Part shown: piece by piece, positions 25,852-35,132 of the stretch
Numbering within the stretch: position 1 is the stretch's first letter
Layout: the number at the start of each line of letters is the position of its first letter
Assembly: GCF_001665875.1 (NCBI RefSeq)
Contig: NZ_LZTA01000078.1
Coordinates: 1 to 64,000, forward strand
Origin: Mycobacterium sp. 852002-40037_SCH5390672
Lineage (GTDB): Bacteria; Actinomycetota; Actinomycetes; Mycobacteriales; Mycobacteriaceae
DNA: 64,000 bases
Reading direction: 5' to 3'
Program-made: the position numbers and the translations under genes
Notes under the pieces: generated by a model
Seen by the model: only the letters and a program-made list of their open reading frames with translations
Databases searched by the model: none
Told to the model about the DNA's origin: nothing

Positions 25852-27324
25852 ATGAATGTCGTCGATATTTCGCGGTGGCAGTTCGGTATCACTACCGTCT
25901 ACCACTTCATCTTCGTGCCGCTCACCATCGGTTTGGCTCCGCTGATCGCCGTGATGCAGACGGCGTGGGTGGCCACCGGCGACACCGCCTGGTACCGACT
26001 GACCAAATTCTTCGGCAAGCTGTTCCTGATCAACTTCGCCATCGGCGTGGCGACCGGGATCGTCCAAGAATTTCAGTTCGGGATGAACTGGTCGGAGTAT
26101 TCGAAATTCGTCGGCGACATCTTCGGGGCGCCACTGGCGATGGAGGGGCTGTTCGCCTTCTTCTTCGAGTCCACGTTCATCGGCTTGTGGATCTTCGGCT
26201 GGAGCCGGCTGCCGAAGCTGATACATCTGGCCTGCATCTGGATCGTCGCGATCGGCGTCAACGCGTCGGCGTTCTTCATCATCGCGGCGAACTCGTTCAT
26301 GCAGCATCCGGTCGGCGCGCACTACAGCCCGGCGACACGACGCGCCGAACTGGACGACATCTTTGCCCTGCTCTCCAATAACACTGCGCAAGCGGCATTT
26401 TCACATACTGTGGTGGGGGCGCTGCTGGTTGCGGGGACCTTCGTTGCCGCGGTCAGCACATGGTGGATGGTGCGCTCGCGCAGGCCGGGGTCCACCACCC
26501 CCGAAGCACAAACCGATGCCCGCACCATGTTTCGCCCCGCGGCCATCCTGGGATGCGGGGTTGTGCTGATCGCCACTCTCGGCTTGTTCTTCACCGGTGA
26601 CCGTCAGGGCAAGCTGATGTTCGTCCAGCAGCCGATGAAGATGGCGTCGGCGGAGGCGTTGTGCCACACGCAGACCGACCCCGACTTCTCGGTGCTCACG
26701 ATCGGAACGCACAACAACTGCGGCAGCGTCGCCGAAGTGATCAAGATGCATTACGTGCTGCCGTTCCTGGCCGAAGGCAAGTTCAGCGGCGTGACGCTGC
26801 GCGGAGTGGACGAGTTGCAGCAGGAGTACCAGCAGCGCTTCGGACCCGACGACTACCGGCCGAACCTGTTCGTCACGTACTGGTCTTTCCGGGCGATGAT
26901 CGGATTCCTGGTAATCCCAGTGTTGTTCGCCCTGACCGTGTTGTGGGTGACCCGCGGCGGGCGAACGCCTGAGAACCGCTGGGTCTCCTGGTTTGCCCTG
27001 TTGACCATTCCCACGCCGTTTCTGGCCAACATCTCGGGTTGGGTGTTCACCGAGATGGGCCGCCAGCCGTGGGTGGTGGCTCCCAATCCCACTGGGGACC
27101 AATTGATTCGAATGACGGTCCGCGAAGGGGTGTCGAATCACGTGCCCGGCATGGTCATCACGTCCCTGGTGACCTTCACCCTCGTCTATGCGGTGCTCGC
27201 GGTCCTGTGGTTCTTTCTGCTCAAGCGCTACGTCGTCGAAGGGCCGCTGGAACACGACGCGGAACCCGCTCCCCCGCAGGCTCCCAGCGACGACGAGGTG
27301 GCACCTCTGTCGTTCGCGTACTGA
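25852..27324 (+). CDS. cydA: Cytochrome bd ubiquinol/menaquinol oxidase subunit I
   Basis: The 490-residue heme-bearing subunit of the high-affinity terminal oxidase begins with SD GGGAGA 6 nt before ATG. His18 (WQFGITTVYHF) is the conserved N-terminal heme ligand and HTVVG (about 185) holds the second His. The quinol (Q) loop is of the short actinobacterial type. About nine transmembrane helices are predicted. It starts cydABDC, all co-directional. Confidence 0.97.
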   Translation: MNVVDISRWQFGITTVYHFIFVPLTIGLAPLIAVMQTAWVATGDTAWYRLTKFFGKLFLINFAIGVATGIVQEFQFGMNWSEYSKFVGDIFGAPLAMEGLFAFFFESTFIGLWIFGWSRLPKLIHLACIWIVAIGVNASAFFIIAANSFMQHPVGAHYSPATRRAELDDIFALLSNNTAQAAFSHTVVGALLVAGTFVAAVSTWWMVRSRRPGSTTPEAQTDARTMFRPAAILGCGVVLIATLGLFFTGDRQGKLMFVQQPMKMASAEALCHTQTDPDFSVLTIGTHNNCGSVAEVIKMHYVLPFLAEGKFSGVTLRGVDELQQEYQQRFGPDDYRPNLFVTYWSFRAMIGFLVIPVLFALTVLWVTRGGRTPENRWVSWFALLTIPTPFLANISGWVFTEMGRQPWVVAPNPTGDQLIRMTVREGVSNHVPGMVITSLVTFTLVYAVLAVLWFFLLKRYVVEGPLEHDAEPAPPQAPSDDEVAPLSFAY

Positions 27325-27364
27325 CGCTTGACGGGATTTTCCGACGCCGAAAGGAGTTGAGACG

Positions 27365-28405
27365 GTGGGACTGCAGGAGTTGTGGTTCGGCATCATCGGC
27401 TTGTTGTTCCTGGGTTTCTTCATTCTCGAGGGCTTCGACTTCGGCGTGGGCATGTTGATGGAACCGTTCGCCCGCGTCGGCATCGGTGAACCCGAACCGC
27501 TGCGCCGCACGGCTCTGAACACCATTGGTCCGGTGTGGGACGGCAACGAGGTTTGGCTGATCGTCGGCGGCGCAGCGATGTTCGCCGCCTTCCCCGGCTG
27601 GTACGCCACCGTGTTCTCCACGCTTTACCTGCCGCTGTTGGCGATCCTGTTCGGCATGATCGTGCGCGCCGTGGCGATCGAGTGGCGCGGCAAGATCGAC
27701 GACACGAAATGGCGCGGGTGGGCAGATGCCGGCATCGCGGCCGGGTCGTGGCTGCCGGCCGTCTTGTGGGGCGTCGCGTTCGCCATCTTGGTGCGCGGGC
27801 TCCCGGTCGGCGCCGACGGCCGCATTCACCTGTCGATCACCGATGTGCTCAACGCCTACACGCTGTTGGGCGGGTTGGCCACCGCCGGATTGTTCATGTT
27901 CTACGGAGCGACGTTCGTCGCCTTGAAGACCTCCGGCGCCATCCGCGACGACGCTTACCGATTCGGCGTCTGGCTGTCGCTGCCGGTCACCGGACTGGTT
28001 GCGGCCTTTGGCCTTTGGACCCAACTGGCGCACGGCAAGGGCTGGACCTGGCTGGTGCTTGCCGTGGCGGTGGTAGCCCAACTGGCGGCGGCGCTGTTGG
28101 TGTGGCGACGCTCCTCCGATGGCTGGACCTTCACCTGTGTGGCGCTGGTGGTCGCGGCCGTGGTGATCTTGCTCTTCGGCTCGTTGTATCCGAACTTGGT
28201 GCCCTCGACGCTGAACAAGCAATGGAGCCTGACCATCTACAACGCCTCCTCCACCCACTACACCCTCAAAGTCATGACCTGGGTGACGGCGTTCATGGCC
28301 CCGCTGACGGTGGTTTACCAAGCCTGGTCGTATTGGATTTTCCGGCAACGGATCTCGGCTGACCGGATACCTGCGCCCATCGGCCTGGCAAGGCGCGCGT
28401 CCTGA
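27365..28405 (+). CDS. cydB: Cytochrome bd oxidase subunit II
   Basis: The 346-residue partner of CydA has about eight helices and the hallmark N-terminus LWFGIIGLLFLGFFILEGFDFGVG with the GPVWDGNEVWLI loop. The GTG start follows a strong AAAGGAG. Its stop codon is directly followed by the reading frame of cydD. Confidence 0.96.
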   Translation: MGLQELWFGIIGLLFLGFFILEGFDFGVGMLMEPFARVGIGEPEPLRRTALNTIGPVWDGNEVWLIVGGAAMFAAFPGWYATVFSTLYLPLLAILFGMIVRAVAIEWRGKIDDTKWRGWADAGIAAGSWLPAVLWGVAFAILVRGLPVGADGRIHLSITDVLNAYTLLGGLATAGLFMFYGATFVALKTSGAIRDDAYRFGVWLSLPVTGLVAAFGLWTQLAHGKGWTWLVLAVAVVAQLAAALLVWRRSSDGWTFTCVALVVAAVVILLFGSLYPNLVPSTLNKQWSLTIYNASSTHYTLKVMTWVTAFMAPLTVVYQAWSYWIFRQRISADRIPAPIGLARRAS

Positions 28406-28446
28406 GCGATACGGACCGCACCAGCCGGGCGCCGCTCGACCCGAGA

Positions 28447-30081
28447 TTGTGGCGAGCGTCGGCGGCATTGCGCCGCTATCTGGTCGCCGTGGTGAGCTGC
28501 GGTGTGCTGATCTCCGGCTGCGCGATCGGCTCGGCGATCGTGTTGGCGGGCATCGTCGCGCGCGCCGTCGGCGATCCCTCCGCCTGTAGTCTGCGCGTTT
28601 GGCTGGGTCCGTTGTCAATCCTGTTGGCGCTGTGGGTAGTCCGCGCGTTGGCGCATTGGGTTCAGGCCCGCCTGGGGCAACGCGGAGCCAGCGCGGTGAT
28701 CGCCGACCTGTCCGGCCAGGTCCTTACGGCGGTCACCGCCAGGCAACCCCGGGAACTCGCCGCGCAACGCGACGCGGCCACCATCGTGGTCACCCGCGGT
28801 CTGGATGGCTTACGCCCGTACTTCACCGGCTACCTGCCGACGTTGCTGCTCGCCGCCATCCTGACTCCGGCCACCGTGACCGTCATCGCGGCCTACGACC
28901 TGAAATCGGCAGCGGTCGTGGCGATCACGCTGCCACTGATACCGATCTTCATGGTGCTGATCGGGCTGGCGACCGCTGACCGGTCGGCGGCGGCGCTGGC
29001 CGCGATGACGACGCTGCAGGCCCGATTGCTGGATCTGATCGCCGGGATCCCCACCCTTCGGGCGCTGGGACGTAGCTCGGGCCCGGAACACCGCATCGCC
29101 GAACTGGCCGCCGCGCACCGCCGCTCGGCCATGGCGACGCTGCGGATCGCATTCTTGTCGGCCCTGGTGCTGGAGCTGCTGGCCACGCTGGGGGTGGCGT
29201 TGATCGCCGTCGGAATAGGCCTTCGCCTGGTTTTCGGCGAGATGACCCTCACCACGGGGTTGACCGTACTGCTGCTGGCGCCGGACGTGTACTGGCCGCT
29301 GCGCCGAATCGGCGTGGAATTCCATGCCGCGCAAGACGGCAGGACCGCCGCGGGTGCGGCGTTCGCCCTCATCGGCGAGCCGGCCGCGTCGAAGGCACGG
29401 CCCCAGACGGTCACCGCGCGCGGCGCGCGGATTCGCCTCGAACATCTAACCGTGGACGGCCGCGACGGGTGCGCGCCCCACGATCTGAACGCGGTCATAG
29501 AACCCGGCTCGGTGACGGTGCTCACTGGGCGAAACGGCGCCGGCAAGAGCACCACTCTGCAGGCCATTGCCGGCATCAGCGCACCCTCATCCGGCCGCGT
29601 CACCGTGAACGGAGTCGACGTCGCCGACCTGGAGCCCGCCCGGTGGTGGGCGCAGCTGTCCTGGCTGCCGCAGCGCCCGGTGCTCGTCCCGGGCACCGTC
29701 GACGACAACCTGACACTGCTCGGGGACCTCGAAGATATCGGAAAGGCCTGTGCCGACTCCGGATTCGACACGGTGTTGGCCGAGCTGCCCGATGGGAGCA
29801 GCACCGTGCTCGGGCGCGGCGGTGCCGGGTTGTCGCTGGGACAACGACAACGGCTGGGTCTCGCCCGCGCGCTCGGCTCGACGGCCGGCGTGCTGTTGCT
29901 CGACGAGCCGACCGCGCACCTGGACGCACGCACCGAGGAACGCGTCCTGCGCGCCATCGTCGAGCGAGCCCGGGCCGGTGCGACCGTGATCGTCGTCGGC
30001 CACCGCGCGCCGGTTCTGGCCATCGGCGACCGGGTCATCGAGGTGGTCGCCGACCAGGGGGTGCGTCTTGCGCCGGCGTGA
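28447..30081 (+). CDS. cydD: ABC transporter CydD, cytochrome bd assembly
   Basis: This is one half of the heterodimeric CydDC thiol/heme-linked ABC exporter needed to assemble cytochrome bd. It has an N-terminal six-helix exporter domain (about 10-310), then an ATPase with Walker A GRNGAGKST, signature LSLGQRQRLGLARAL and Walker B VLLLDEPTAHLD. TTG 28447 is the first standard start, giving 544 residues, but protein-like sequence continues upstream to CTG 28402, which would overlap the cydB stop as CTGA. The true start is therefore unsure. The 3' end overlaps cydC by 14 nt within a repeat. Confidence 0.92.
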   Translation: MWRASAALRRYLVAVVSCGVLISGCAIGSAIVLAGIVARAVGDPSACSLRVWLGPLSILLALWVVRALAHWVQARLGQRGASAVIADLSGQVLTAVTARQPRELAAQRDAATIVVTRGLDGLRPYFTGYLPTLLLAAILTPATVTVIAAYDLKSAAVVAITLPLIPIFMVLIGLATADRSAAALAAMTTLQARLLDLIAGIPTLRALGRSSGPEHRIAELAAAHRRSAMATLRIAFLSALVLELLATLGVALIAVGIGLRLVFGEMTLTTGLTVLLLAPDVYWPLRRIGVEFHAAQDGRTAAGAAFALIGEPAASKARPQTVTARGARIRLEHLTVDGRDGCAPHDLNAVIEPGSVTVLTGRNGAGKSTTLQAIAGISAPSSGRVTVNGVDVADLEPARWWAQLSWLPQRPVLVPGTVDDNLTLLGDLEDIGKACADSGFDTVLAELPDGSSTVLGRGGAGLSLGQRQRLGLARALGSTAGVLLLDEPTAHLDARTEERVLRAIVERARAGATVIVVGHRAPVLAIGDRVIEVVADQGVRLAPA

Positions 30082-31804
30082 TCGCGCGGCGGGTCGCCGC
30101 CATGATGCCGCGGCGATCGCAAGCGCGGCGAAGCCGGGCGCGGCGGGTCGGCGCCATGATGCCGCGGCGATCGCCGACCTACTGCGCCCGCGGTTGCCCC
30201 GCGTCCTGGCGGCGATTGCGCTCGGGGTGCTCTCGCTGGGCAGCGCGCTCGCCCTGGCCGGCGTTTCGGCATGGCTGATCACGCGCGCCTGGCAGATGCC
30301 GCCCGTGCTGGACCTGTCGGTCGCGGCGGTCGCGGTCCGGATGTTCGCCATCTCGCGGGGCGTGCTGCACTACTGCGAGCGGCTGGCCACCCACGACACG
30401 GCGTTACGGGCGGCCGGCACCGCGCGGGTGCAGATTTACCAACGGCTGGCGCACGGACCGGCCGCCGCCGCGGTTCGGCTGCACAGCGGTGAACTCGTAG
30501 CGCGGGTGGGTGCTGACGTCGACGAACTGGCCAACGTCCTGGTGCGCGCCCTGGTGCCGATCGGCGTCGCGGTGGTGCTGGCGCTGGCGGCAACGACGGT
30601 CGTCGCGGCCATTTCGCCGTCGGCGGCCGCGGTGCTGGCCATCTGCTTGCTGATCGCCGGGTTTGTCGCTCCCCGTCTCGCGGGCCGGGCCGCGGCGACC
30701 CAGGAAGACATTGCGCGCCAGCATCATTCCGAACGCGACACATCGGCGATGATCGCTCTCGAACACGCCCCCGAACTTCGGGTTGCCGGCCTGCTTCGGA
30801 ATGTCATCGCCGAATCGCAAGGCCGTCAACGCGCTTGGGGTGATGCCCTGGACGCCGCCGCGAAACCGGCCGCCATTGCCGAGGCGATGCCCACCGCCGC
30901 GATCGGGGCCAGCGTGCTGGGTGCGGTGGTGTCCGGAATCGCGTTGGCTCCCGCGGTCGCGCCTACCACGCTGGCCGTGCTGATGCTGCTGCCGCTGTCC
31001 GCCTTCGAGGCGATGACGCCGTTACCGGCCGCGGCCGTCCAGTTGACGCGGTCGCGGATCGCCGCGCGTCGATTGCTCGAACTAACCCCTTCCGGGCCCG
31101 AAAACCCCACGGCGAGTGCACCCAGACCGCTCGGCACCGGCCGGTTGTCCGCCGACGTGCGTTCAGGTCACCACGACGGGGCACGCTCAACCCGGATAAA
31201 GGTGGACCTGCCGCCGGGTGCTCGACTGGCCGTCACCGGCGTCAGCGGCTCGGGGAAGACGACCCTGTTGATGACGCTCGCCGGCCTGCTGCCGCCGCTG
31301 GACGGGCAGGTGACGCTGGACGACACCGCCCTGAGCCAGCTCGACGAAGTCGATGTGCGCAACGCAGTCGGCTTTTTCGCCGAGGACGCACATATCTTTG
31401 CCACCACCATCCGCGACAACCTGTTGGTCGCGCGCGGGGACTGCCCCGACGAGGAACTGACCGCAGCGCTGGACGCCGTCGGCATCGGCGCCTGGTGCTC
31501 CGGTCTGCCCGACGGTTTGTCCACAGTGCTCACCGGTGGCGCGCAGGCTCTTTCGGCCGGCCAGCGCAGAAGACTGTTGCTGGCAAGGGCGCTGATCTCG
31601 CCCACGCGGATCGTGCTGCTCGACGAGCCCACCGAACACCTCGATGTCGCCGACGCCGAACGGGTGCTACGCGACCTATTGGCGCCGAATTCGCGGTTGA
31701 TGTCCCCGCAACGGACGGTGGTGGTGGCGACTCACCACCTGCCCGAGGGTTTCGGCTGCGCGGAACTACGCGTCGAAAACGAGGCGGCGCAAGACGTCGT
31801 CTAG
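30068..31804 (+). CDS. cydC: ABC transporter CydC, cytochrome bd assembly
   Basis: The 578-residue CydC half-transporter starts at TTG 30068. Residues 6-37 hold an 18-residue duplication (AAGRRHDAAAIA...) encoded by a 54-bp DNA repeat that is foreign to CydC. The conserved protein starts at about IADLLRPRLPRVL (residue 35). An exporter membrane domain (40-330) is followed by an ATPase with Walker A GVSGSGKTT, signature LSAGQRRRLLLARAL and Walker B VLLLDEPTEHLD. An alternative start downstream of the repeat is possible but none is obvious. The 3' end overlaps the convergent gene by 39 nt. Confidence 0.9.
   Translation: MRRRDRAAGRRHDAAAIASAAKPGAAGRRHDAAAIADLLRPRLPRVLAAIALGVLSLGSALALAGVSAWLITRAWQMPPVLDLSVAAVAVRMFAISRGVLHYCERLATHDTALRAAGTARVQIYQRLAHGPAAAAVRLHSGELVARVGADVDELANVLVRALVPIGVAVVLALAATTVVAAISPSAAAVLAICLLIAGFVAPRLAGRAAATQEDIARQHHSERDTSAMIALEHAPELRVAGLLRNVIAESQGRQRAWGDALDAAAKPAAIAEAMPTAAIGASVLGAVVSGIALAPAVAPTTLAVLMLLPLSAFEAMTPLPAAAVQLTRSRIAARRLLELTPSGPENPTASAPRPLGTGRLSADVRSGHHDGARSTRIKVDLPPGARLAVTGVSGSGKTTLLMTLAGLLPPLDGQVTLDDTALSQLDEVDVRNAVGFFAEDAHIFATTIRDNLLVARGDCPDEELTAALDAVGIGAWCSGLPDGLSTVLTGGAQALSAGQRRRLLLARALISPTRIVLLDEPTEHLDVADAERVLRDLLAPNSRLMSPQRTVVVATHHLPEGFGCAELRVENEAAQDVV
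30084..30174. repeat. 54-bp repeat at the cydD-cydC junction, about 1.7 copies
   Basis: Bases 30084-30120 recur at 30138-30174, a 54-bp period with one mismatch over the first 29 bases. The full unit (30113-30166) starts with the same core as the coaE-flanking repeat at 13430 (38 nt, one mismatch). Because 54 is a multiple of three the repeat is read through in frame and adds 18 residues to CydC. Confidence 0.8.
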
Positions 31805-32515
31805 TGTCTCCGCGCTGGCGCTCGGGTCGCGCAACCTCGACGGGCAGCGTCCCCATAAGACAAGCGGCAATTCGTGGTGCGCAAGTTCTAGCAGCATGCC
31901 GGCGTCGGCCGGCGTTGCCGATAATCCCTTTCCCGGTGTCACAACCACATCGGGCCGACCCCGGCGTCGCAACGCCACCGGCCGCGACATCACGCCGACA
32001 TCACGCCAGCGGCCCGATTCCGCCAGAGCCGGCAGCGCGTCGAATGCGGCGAGCGCGTGGGTGACCATTGCCGGATCCGAGAGCAATCGAATGCTGATGT
32101 CGTCGTCGCCCACAAGATCCCATCGGTGTAGCACCGCTTCGCTATGGCTGTGCATGCGCAATCGCGTTGCGGTCATTTCCCAGCCGGTGTACATGATGGT
32201 GTCGCCTCCGTTGAGAGCGGCGATAGCCGACTCGAAGCGAACGGCGTGTTCCACCAAACGTTCTCGGAGAACATCGTCCGGCATTGCCCGAAATGGCGGC
32301 TCGCGCACCTCCCATGTGCGCGTCGCCCTCGTTGGCCGGCCCGCCAGGTACTCTTCGATCAGGTCGGCCCGTTCGGCCGCAGCGGCTGTTACATGGGCGG
32401 TGAGTTCGTGGGCGCTCCAGCCCGAGCACCAGGTTGGTGCAGATGCCTGCAATTGAGACAAGCTAGAGATGAACGCGCGCATGGCTCCATCGTGCAGGCT
32501 TACGCTGTTTGTCAT
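31766..32515 (-). CDS. Maleylpyruvate isomerase / mycothiol-dependent (DinB-like) family protein
   Basis: The 249-residue product starts at ATG 32515 (MTNSVSLHDG), with AGGAG 13 nt upstream; the frame extends upstream without homology-like sequence. The four-helix N-terminal domain has the family pattern CSGWSAHELTAHVTAAAAER with metal-type His residues near 36 and 41. A second pair lies in RMHSHSEAVLHRWDL. Proteins of this fold bind a divalent metal and often use mycothiol, the actinobacterial thiol. The substrate is unknown. It converges with cydC. Confidence 0.75.
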   Translation of the reverse strand: MTNSVSLHDGAMRAFISSLSQLQASAPTWCSGWSAHELTAHVTAAAAERADLIEEYLAGRPTRATRTWEVREPPFRAMPDDVLRERLVEHAVRFESAIAALNGGDTIMYTGWEMTATRLRMHSHSEAVLHRWDLVGDDDISIRLLSDPAMVTHALAAFDALPALAESGRWRDVGVMSRPVALRRRGRPDVVVTPGKGLSATPADAGMLLELAHHELPLVLWGRCPSRLRDPSASAETLDDVLRRLVFDA

Positions 32516-32646
32516 GGCGTGGAAAGAACTCCTGGACGAATTCGCTCTGATGTTGTTGTCCAGTTCCCACCCAACCGTCCGAGACGGCAAAAGCGCTAGC
32601 CATTTTCCGACATCACAGCCGGCGATACCGGCTGGCGCGACTTGGA

Positions 32647-34053
32647 TCAGAGGTGTCGCCTGCGCGGCATGAACTCCAGTGACAGCAGCACGAACAATAA
32701 CGGGATGATCTGCGTCATGGAGATCACTGCATAACGCCGGGCGTCAAGGGCATGCCACTTACGCACATACCGGTACAACGACTCGAGGGCGATCAACGGG
32801 TCAAGAATGTGGGTCAACCGGTAGAGGATGCTCTGGGTCCAGCCCCGGTTCTTATCGTCGAAGATCTCCGGGAATGCGGCGAACGCTAGCGATACCCGCT
32901 GTGCGCCAGTCTCTTTGCCGGCCATGATCATGTCGACGCTGAGCCGCTCGTCGAGCCCGTTCGGAGCGCTGCGCCGGCGCCATGGTACGTCGAGGGTGAT
33001 GTCGCTCCCGCCGCCCGCGGTGGCGTACCGGTGGAATGCCTGCACCTTGCCCGCTTTGTCCCTGGCGATGATCAACTGTATTCCGGGGAATCGACCTTCC
33101 AGCACGCCGTCGAGGTTCATGTGGAATCCGCGATCGGCATGGGCCCCCTTGGATGACTCCCGCACCACCTCGGTCAGCTCGGCCAGCAGCTTGTCGTCGA
33201 GCGCCTGCTCCGCCACGATTTCGGTTGTCACGCCACAGTTGTGGGTGCGCTTCACCGCCTGACGCAGGTTGCGGAACTTGCGGCCCACCATGTCGAAGTT
33301 GGCCACATCAACGACCACGTCACGGCCAATCGGTATGGGCCGCAACGATTGTCCCAATACCGCCGGATCGTTCCACAGGTTGAGGCGCCGCTCGCTGCAG
33401 CCCACCACGGCGATACGCCATCCGTGGGCGTGGCAGGTAGCGGCGAAATCGGCTACCAGATCCGGAAAGTGCGCCTCGTCACCGATCGGGTCACCGCTGA
33501 CGACGGCAATGCCCATCCGCGTCCGGTAGGCCAGCGCCGCGGTCCCGTCGGCGGTGAAGTGATAGCTCTTGCCCGTCTGCATGGTGAATGGCGCGAGCGC
33601 GTCCGCCCCGGTCGCGTCGATCAGTTTCCACACCCGTGGCAGGTCGCCGGGCCGCGGGTACGAGGTCGTCGGCCACATCAACACCATGCCCGAGCTGGCA
33701 ATCACCACATCGCCAAGCAGATCAAAGGACAACACATGCAGCCCCAGGCCCGCCAGCACGAAAAAGCCTGCGGCGATGGCATGCATCGTCGTCACCGGCC
33801 GGCCCAGAAAGATGCCGCGGGCCATCCAGGCCACCGCAACCAGCACCGTCAGCGACCAGGCCAACCGATCGGTGTACTGCCAGCTTGGATGGCTGTGGTG
33901 GCGGGCGAGTATCTCGATGAACCAGCACGCCGCGCCGAACATCGCCAGAGCACCGATCAAGCGGGCCGCGAGTGAATCCACCGATACCACAACGCGTTCG
34001 CGCGCGCGCGGTCTTGCTACCGTGACGTCCACCACTGGCCCGTTCACACTCAC
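32647..34053 (-). CDS. DUF2156-type membrane protein (Rv1619-like)
   Basis: The 468-residue protein has about four N-terminal transmembrane helices (28-135), then a GNAT-like soluble domain (about 140-430) of the kind found in phosphatidylglycerol aminoacyltransferases (SYHFTADGTAALAYRTRMGIAVVSGDPIG, LRQAVKRTHNCGV). This suggests aminoacyl or acyl transfer to a membrane lipid, without the lysyl-tRNA synthetase domain of LysX. The GTG at 34053 directly follows GGGAG; GTG 34047 or 34038/34035 are alternatives with different ribosome-binding spacing. It is the last gene of the pyk-tesB1 run. Confidence 0.8.
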   Translation of the reverse strand: MSVNGPVVDVTVARPRARERVVVSVDSLAARLIGALAMFGAACWFIEILARHHSHPSWQYTDRLAWSLTVLVAVAWMARGIFLGRPVTTMHAIAAGFFVLAGLGLHVLSFDLLGDVVIASSGMVLMWPTTSYPRPGDLPRVWKLIDATGADALAPFTMQTGKSYHFTADGTAALAYRTRMGIAVVSGDPIGDEAHFPDLVADFAATCHAHGWRIAVVGCSERRLNLWNDPAVLGQSLRPIPIGRDVVVDVANFDMVGRKFRNLRQAVKRTHNCGVTTEIVAEQALDDKLLAELTEVVRESSKGAHADRGFHMNLDGVLEGRFPGIQLIIARDKAGKVQAFHRYATAGGGSDITLDVPWRRRSAPNGLDERLSVDMIMAGKETGAQRVSLAFAAFPEIFDDKNRGWTQSILYRLTHILDPLIALESLYRYVRKWHALDARRYAVISMTQIIPLLFVLLSLEFMPRRRHL

Positions 34054-34191
34054 CTCCCGATGCGCTGACGACAGCTGGGCGGGTTGACTACCGCCTCTGC
34101 ACCGAATACCCGACTACGTCAAAGTTACGCCGGATCAGGGCCGTTTAGGGGCCGAATTCGGGAGGATATCTCGCAGCTATTGGATAACGGT

Positions 34192-35118
34192 TTACCGGCC
34201 AGAAGAAGGGAAGTATTTCAGTACGCCCTCCTGCACCACCGTGGCGAGCGGCTGCCCGGACCGATCAAAGAAGTGCCCGGTGCCCAGCCCCCGCGAATCA
34301 GCTGCTACCGGCGACGATGTGGAGTACAACACCCAGTCGTTGAAGTTGACCTGCCGGTGAAACCAAATGGAATGATTGGTGGAGGCGGCGAATATGCGGT
34401 CGAATCCCCAGGAAAGACCATGCGTGGTGATAACCGAGTCCAATACCGTGGTGTCCGAGGAATACACCATTGTTGCCGTGTGCAATACAGGGTCGTCGGG
34501 AACGTCTCCCAGCGCCTTCACCCATACCCGGTTGTGCGGCAGCCGCTCGCCTTTGGTCCGCATCACCCAGGCCGGGTCGTTGGTGTAACGCCATTCGATG
34601 GGTTGCAGGGCATTGACGAAGTGCGGAACGGTCTCTTCGTAGCCACGCAACAGTTCGCCGATCGTGGGCTGCGTCTGCGGCTCGGCCACGTCCGGCGGCT
34701 CGATGCCGTGTTCCAGGCCGCGGCCACCGGCCATGTAGGAGACCAGCGCCGAGCACAGCAGCGTGCTGTCCTGCATCGCATCCACGCGCCGATTGGCGAA
34801 GCGGCGCTCGTCACGCAGCCTCGTCACGCGGAATTCGATGTCTTTTTCGGTGTCTCCGCCGTTGATGAAGTGCACCGACAGGGCGCCGGGCGGCAGGTCG
34901 TCGCGAACCAGGCTGCGGCTGCTCGCGACGAACGACTGCGACATGAGCTGTCCACCGAAGGTTCGCATGGGGTTCTTGCTGGGATGCGAGCCGATGAACA
35001 GATCGTCGTCGACACGATGGAGGTCGAGTGTGGCCAGCAGCTCCGTGAAATCCGGATGGTTCCGTGTCGCGGCTTCTTCTACCGCATTCGGCTCTCGAGA
35101 CTCACAGCCGGCCGGCAC
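34192..35118 (-). CDS. tesB1: Acyl-CoA thioesterase II
   Basis: The 308-residue double hot-dog thioesterase starts at GTG 35118, five bases after AGGAG, which immediately follows the pyk stop; the longer upstream frame overlaps pyk and is rejected. TRTFGGQ-type N-terminal hot-dog (MRTFGGQLMSQSF) and C-terminal hot-dog (IWFHRQVNFNDWVLY, GLGTGHFFDRSGQPLATVVQEGVL) are intact. Relative to the E. coli TesB Asp-Thr-Gln triad, Thr267 and Gln296 are present, but the Asp position is Asn248 (STNHSIWFH). It should hydrolyse medium/long acyl-CoA if that change is tolerated. Confidence 0.92.
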   Translation of the reverse strand: MPAGCESREPNAVEEAATRNHPDFTELLATLDLHRVDDDLFIGSHPSKNPMRTFGGQLMSQSFVASSRSLVRDDLPPGALSVHFINGGDTEKDIEFRVTRLRDERRFANRRVDAMQDSTLLCSALVSYMAGGRGLEHGIEPPDVAEPQTQPTIGELLRGYEETVPHFVNALQPIEWRYTNDPAWVMRTKGERLPHNRVWVKALGDVPDDPVLHTATMVYSSDTTVLDSVITTHGLSWGFDRIFAASTNHSIWFHRQVNFNDWVLYSTSSPVAADSRGLGTGHFFDRSGQPLATVVQEGVLKYFPSSGR

Positions 35119-35132
35119 ACGCTCTCCTCTAG

